Source: Pseudomonas gingeri (lineage in GTDB: Bacteria; Pseudomonadota; Gammaproteobacteria; Pseudomonadales; Pseudomonadaceae). From it: a stretch of 64,000 bases of DNA. Under the pieces are notes generated by a model. That model was not told the DNA's origin and did not search any database. It saw nothing but the letters and a program-made list of their open reading frames with translations. The stretch covers positions 1 to 64,000 of the forward strand of contig NZ_JACAOS010000030.1 of assembly GCF_013386165.1 (NCBI RefSeq), read 5' to 3'. Below, piece by piece: positions 61,701-64,000 of the stretch. Position numbers and translations under genes: made by a program. Position 1 is the first letter of the stretch. Every line of letters starts with the position of its first letter.

Positions 61701-64000
61701 GGCAATGCTGTGGCCATCCACGACAAGGTTTGCGCAAGAACGCTGATCTATCTGCCGGGCGCTCCCCATGAGCAGGTACTGACCGAGCACACTGACCTGG
61801 TGGCGGCGCAACGGGCTCTGGTCAATATCGAGCGAGCGCCGCAGCGGGTGGCGGACATCGTGCAAAGGCTGGCGGCCGACTGGGAGGCGGAAGCCATCGA
61901 GGATTATCCCGCCGAGCAAGACCCGGAGGCGGTGGGCTCAAGGTTTCTGAAGCCTGCGGTCGATGATCGACTGACCCCTTTGGGGGCCAATCCGATTTCC
62001 GCGATCAGACCCACTTCACTGTTGAGGGTGGTCAGGAGCTGGTGGACGAGTGAGCCGGAGCAGCCCTCGCCGGATTCCGTGGCGCTGGAAAAGGAAGTCA
62101 GGCGCGAGATCGCGGAGAATCCCGAACACTGGTTGTGGCTCAGGAAAACCCGACGCTGCGATCTGTCGCTGGTGCTGGCGCATGCCTTTGTCCTGCGGGC
62201 GCAGCAAAGGGCCCGGACGGTATCGAACTCGGCCCGGCAATTGTCGCAGCTGCGCGAGTTGCGTGAACACGAACAGCGTTCGGCTTACTGGCTCAGGGTG
62301 TTGTCGGTGGTGCCTGTCGTCAGTATTGCGGTCAATGTCAGTGAGACGGCCGTGGCTTTGCGTCGCTTTCACCGCAGCGGTGATCCGCGCGACGCCCTTG
62401 AACTCTTCAAGGCAGCGCACATGACGCTGGTCGATGCCGTGTTGACCTTCTACCCGCTGAGCAAGGGCGCCGGCGCGGTCTCCCGGCCGCTCCGGGTGGG
62501 TCATGGGGGCTGGTCGCGTACGGCCTTGCGGACCCTCGATCGGCGGCGCAGCCTGTCTCACAAAGGTGCGATGGCCCTGAAAACGGAGGTTGCCGCAAAG
62601 CCCAAACCCCTGCTCCCCGGGTATGAAGCAAAGATTGCCCCTGACGATGCGGTGGCCCTGCACGGTCCGGCCAATGCCGGCAGCTATGCGAAAAACGGTG
62701 TGCAGTTCATCACCGATGGCAGCAATCACTATGAGGTCTACCGGCCGAAGGGTGAGAGTGCCTTGCGCTTGAAGAAAACCGCCAGCCAGGACAACGAGCT
62801 GATTCTGTATATCCACGAGCCGGGCGAATACCTGTTGCGTGCCGACGCACCTGAGCCGCAGCCGGGTCCCAGTCGCGCGATGTGGCAACCCTGGACGCAG
62901 CCGGCGTTGCCGGAATCCGCCGCTGCGCCGGTGCGGCAACTGGAATGGATGACCCGCCGACCGGCCTTGTTGCCGGCGGATTGGAAGACCCGGGGACTGG
63001 TCCTGGAAAACGAGCAGGTCGTGGAGTTGTCGGCGAGCCGGGGGCTGTATGCGCGGCGGGGGGCTGAACACGTTCGGCTGCTGAAGTTCGAGGATCGCTA
63101 TTTCGAACTGCTTCCCGATGGCCCCCAGATTCATCCCGATATTGTCTTTCTGAAACGCCCCGTGCCGTTGTCCGCCCATGCCGAGGCCGACTTCAATTTT
63201 TGGTGGCGGCATCTGGACGAGCAGCCGGTACCGGCTACTTTTGATCAACACAGCCAGGTCTGGACAGTGCGTGCCGCCTTGTTTGGCGAACCCTTGGAGC
63301 GAACCCTGGCGCAACCCCTGGAGGGCATGACACCGGCGAGCCGGCACCGGACGTTCAACCGGCTGATCGAACGAGCCGACGCGGAGCATACGTCGGTCAC
63401 GGCGACCCGGATGGTCGCGCTCAAGCGTACGCAGGAAGTCTGGAGCTCACGGGGCGTGCACATGGATGTGCTGTTGCGCGAACTCGATGCCCGGTCCCTT
63501 GGGCGGACTCACTTCCGCATCGGGCGGGCAACCGACACAAGGGGCTTTTCCCGGTTGGACTTTGATCCGCCCCACGCCGTCGACCCGCGGATTTTCGACG
63601 CCAGGGGGCCGGCGCGCATTGCCGAATTGGCCTCGAACAGCGAGAACGCCGTGCTCGCCATCTTGCGTCGTCATGGTTTTGCCGTGACCGAGATCCCGAA
63701 ATCCCAATCCTTCAATACGGTCAATCTGTTCTGTACGCACCCTGGCTCGGAACATCTCTACTACATCATGCTCAAATGGACTGACCAGCCCTCGGTGCCC
63801 ATGACCCGCTACCAAGGAGGTCCGCGGCAACTGACGGATGGCTGGTTCAACCGGCATTTCGACCTGAGGCCGTTGGGTCAGCGCGCGTTGCTCAAACCGG
63901 TCAAGGAGGCCATGAACCAGGGGCGTTTGGTGAAGCTTATCGCCGGGTTGCAGCGCTCGGGGGACACCGGGCGGGTCACGGTGTTTTTTGCCCGGGCGGT
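58737..64000 (+). CDS. Very large DUF6543 / dermonecrotic-toxin-like protein (3' end outside the window)
   Basis: An uninterrupted frame of 1754 codons runs off the window. AGGGA lies 6 bases before the ATG. The protein is mostly helical and soluble. FHDKALLAYGTDVLSATAFSMLM, VSELVWPGKGSASVALSG and IFVPGVAEEFFEFGS resemble the long N-terminal region of Pseudomonas DUF6543/dermonecrotic-toxin-domain proteins. A hydrophobic stretch near 1183-1205 (WLRVLSVVPVVSIAVNVS) may insert into membranes. Catalytic motifs are not recognised in the visible part. There is no signal peptide, so export would need a dedicated system. It lies 90 bases downstream of pgaD, but no functional link is evident. Confidence 0.8.
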   Translation, partial: MKTSVVDPPRAVVESAAVLPDPRGAALERLAEKLHERIANAEHPSLLLNRLQAALVRGLDSQHQLKRLFARAPRIGVLLKQILTEAFGYDPHQLLFTPPLRSSDGQTARTLAQVAMSLLRNPFLSLAPGHAAGLSLAEEPERLLALDPEQVLADLKRLGLSSRLDTALRGYWHQPACDSPLSRRERLVELHKLLFHDKALLAYGTDVLSATAFSMLMGLLDAPTSEARALAGGRWGRLVVSELVWPGKGSASVALSGALHLQGSGGAERGRQVIFVPGVAEEFFEFGSHAEMQRRLPELFNAPGNYRPWQLLALQERDRLFTPPDSSALAYRFQACTPLTGDALAHSALSRLDTQLANEWAAALLLNTAYMLPEGLVGAGRLTSLQAVEAMEESRVALTGLPPLRTMLAQRLRSDERRRMLEISFGSLAADLPVRLRQSKIRQQERGLLALLDEQEPGRDTPAYSELLTRHNLWREQRVYVQDLLKDRDRYFQPEFWSNRDPAGNDLPGKLLGGRCQGLLHEAKMQHQLGLIDQQELARVLDVLPQPLADVRGVSDTEVFAISLGPADSGWSLTGACVISTRPAPADPRLSVSALLFVPGRLGGLQRFLTLDSLSQQLDVSLRSPECESLWPLIARDRRGEARRWVRGRPEGERIPIHYQAIEAPALQQGLQQQIQDHLRVCRQVEDGLRPFSEIGDARSSLQLLAHELEENLGVPAHDARARALDNIALLQLGAVQAQGLPAWLSTASRVVRQQYARLLARYQRNMHALELKLERQLPDLDDFARESLIKQLKQDGFYPELDIDKPLFDLPDSVERVWVGHPERMVGEAGAKTVVSEGRTTYSLLRLALENLDPQVPGTQRRLQHGRILDRAWQQRLTPGYLMGTISALDLGGHYDTQIQRAFYGVDNPRLEPPRAFDQALLYRLVRQRARMELFSARQQGLSDWAAEVFEMALNAQRAADLRNERVELELHFVTFAGRAFARARHVGNAVAIHDKVCARTLIYLPGAPHEQVLTEHTDLVAAQRALVNIERAPQRVADIVQRLAADWEAEAIEDYPAEQDPEAVGSRFLKPAVDDRLTPLGANPISAIRPTSLLRVVRSWWTSEPEQPSPDSVALEKEVRREIAENPEHWLWLRKTRRCDLSLVLAHAFVLRAQQRARTVSNSARQLSQLRELREHEQRSAYWLRVLSVVPVVSIAVNVSETAVALRRFHRSGDPRDALELFKAAHMTLVDAVLTFYPLSKGAGAVSRPLRVGHGGWSRTALRTLDRRRSLSHKGAMALKTEVAAKPKPLLPGYEAKIAPDDAVALHGPANAGSYAKNGVQFITDGSNHYEVYRPKGESALRLKKTASQDNELILYIHEPGEYLLRADAPEPQPGPSRAMWQPWTQPALPESAAAPVRQLEWMTRRPALLPADWKTRGLVLENEQVVELSASRGLYARRGAEHVRLLKFEDRYFELLPDGPQIHPDIVFLKRPVPLSAHAEADFNFWWRHLDEQPVPATFDQHSQVWTVRAALFGEPLERTLAQPLEGMTPASRHRTFNRLIERADAEHTSVTATRMVALKRTQEVWSSRGVHMDVLLRELDARSLGRTHFRIGRATDTRGFSRLDFDPPHAVDPRIFDARGPARIAELASNSENAVLAILRRHGFAVTEIPKSQSFNTVNLFCTHPGSEHLYYIMLKWTDQPSVPMTRYQGGPRQLTDGWFNRHFDLRPLGQRALLKPVKEAMNQGRLVKLIAGLQRSGDTGRVTVFFARA

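Overview
The window is a high-GC gammaproteobacterial chromosome segment, almost certainly from Pseudomonas (fluorescens-type). The reasons are the 5S rRNA sequence, the Pseudomonas REP elements (GTAGGAGC.../...GCTCCTAC families), an mgo/pvf cluster, a PctA-like chemoreceptor, a FUSC/DUF1656 efflux operon and a pgaABCD locus. It starts at the tail of an rRNA operon with two 5S copies and ends inside a very large toxin-like gene.

Layout: (1) 1-290, end of one 5S gene, a second complete 5S gene, each followed by a strong terminator. (2) 458-2344, a dCache chemoreceptor with a complete amino-acid-binding motif. (3) 2488-8147, minus-strand mgoB-mgoC-mgoA-mgoD (= pvfABCD), a small NRPS pathway for a diazeniumdiolate/pyrazine-N-oxide type signal. 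(4) 9014-13920, a GntR regulator and a TauD-family dioxygenase with an ABC importer of the taurine/sulfonate class. (5) 14609-17503, a DUF3142 protein and a secreted TPR protein.

(6) 17717-36808 is the most interesting part. It holds three membrane-fusion-type proteins (a plain HlyD, a HlyD with an N-terminal GAF-like domain, and a site-2-protease (M50) fused to a HlyD module), a GNAT enzyme, a phage-tail-collar protein with a DUF6916 partner, a GT-C glycosyltransferase, a sulfotransferase, a 2327-residue LEPRMLF/DUF4347 Ig-repeat adhesin, a TolC-like lipoprotein, an Asp/Asn beta-hydroxylase and a second sulfotransferase. No ABC ATPase of type I secretion is encoded. I read this as a dedicated secretion-and-modification system for a giant surface protein, probably not described as a unit.

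(7) 36816-39222, slipin/NfeD, a YbaK-type deacylase and DUF2789. (8) 39645-44734, a MarR-controlled FUSC efflux operon with visible promoter and operator. (9) 44837-47263, a membrane protein and a DUF945 protein. (10) 47273-52115, an OmpR-type response regulator, a small membrane protein, a FecR-domain protein and a CHASE2 histidine kinase; two promoters here share a 10-bp direct repeat at identical distance from the -10 box. (11) 52297-58646, pgaABCD for poly-N-acetylglucosamine. (12) 58737 to the window end, the first 1754 codons of a DUF6543/dermonecrotic-toxin-like protein.

All calls come from reading the sequence; no database search was run. Family names rest on recognised motifs and recalled homologues.
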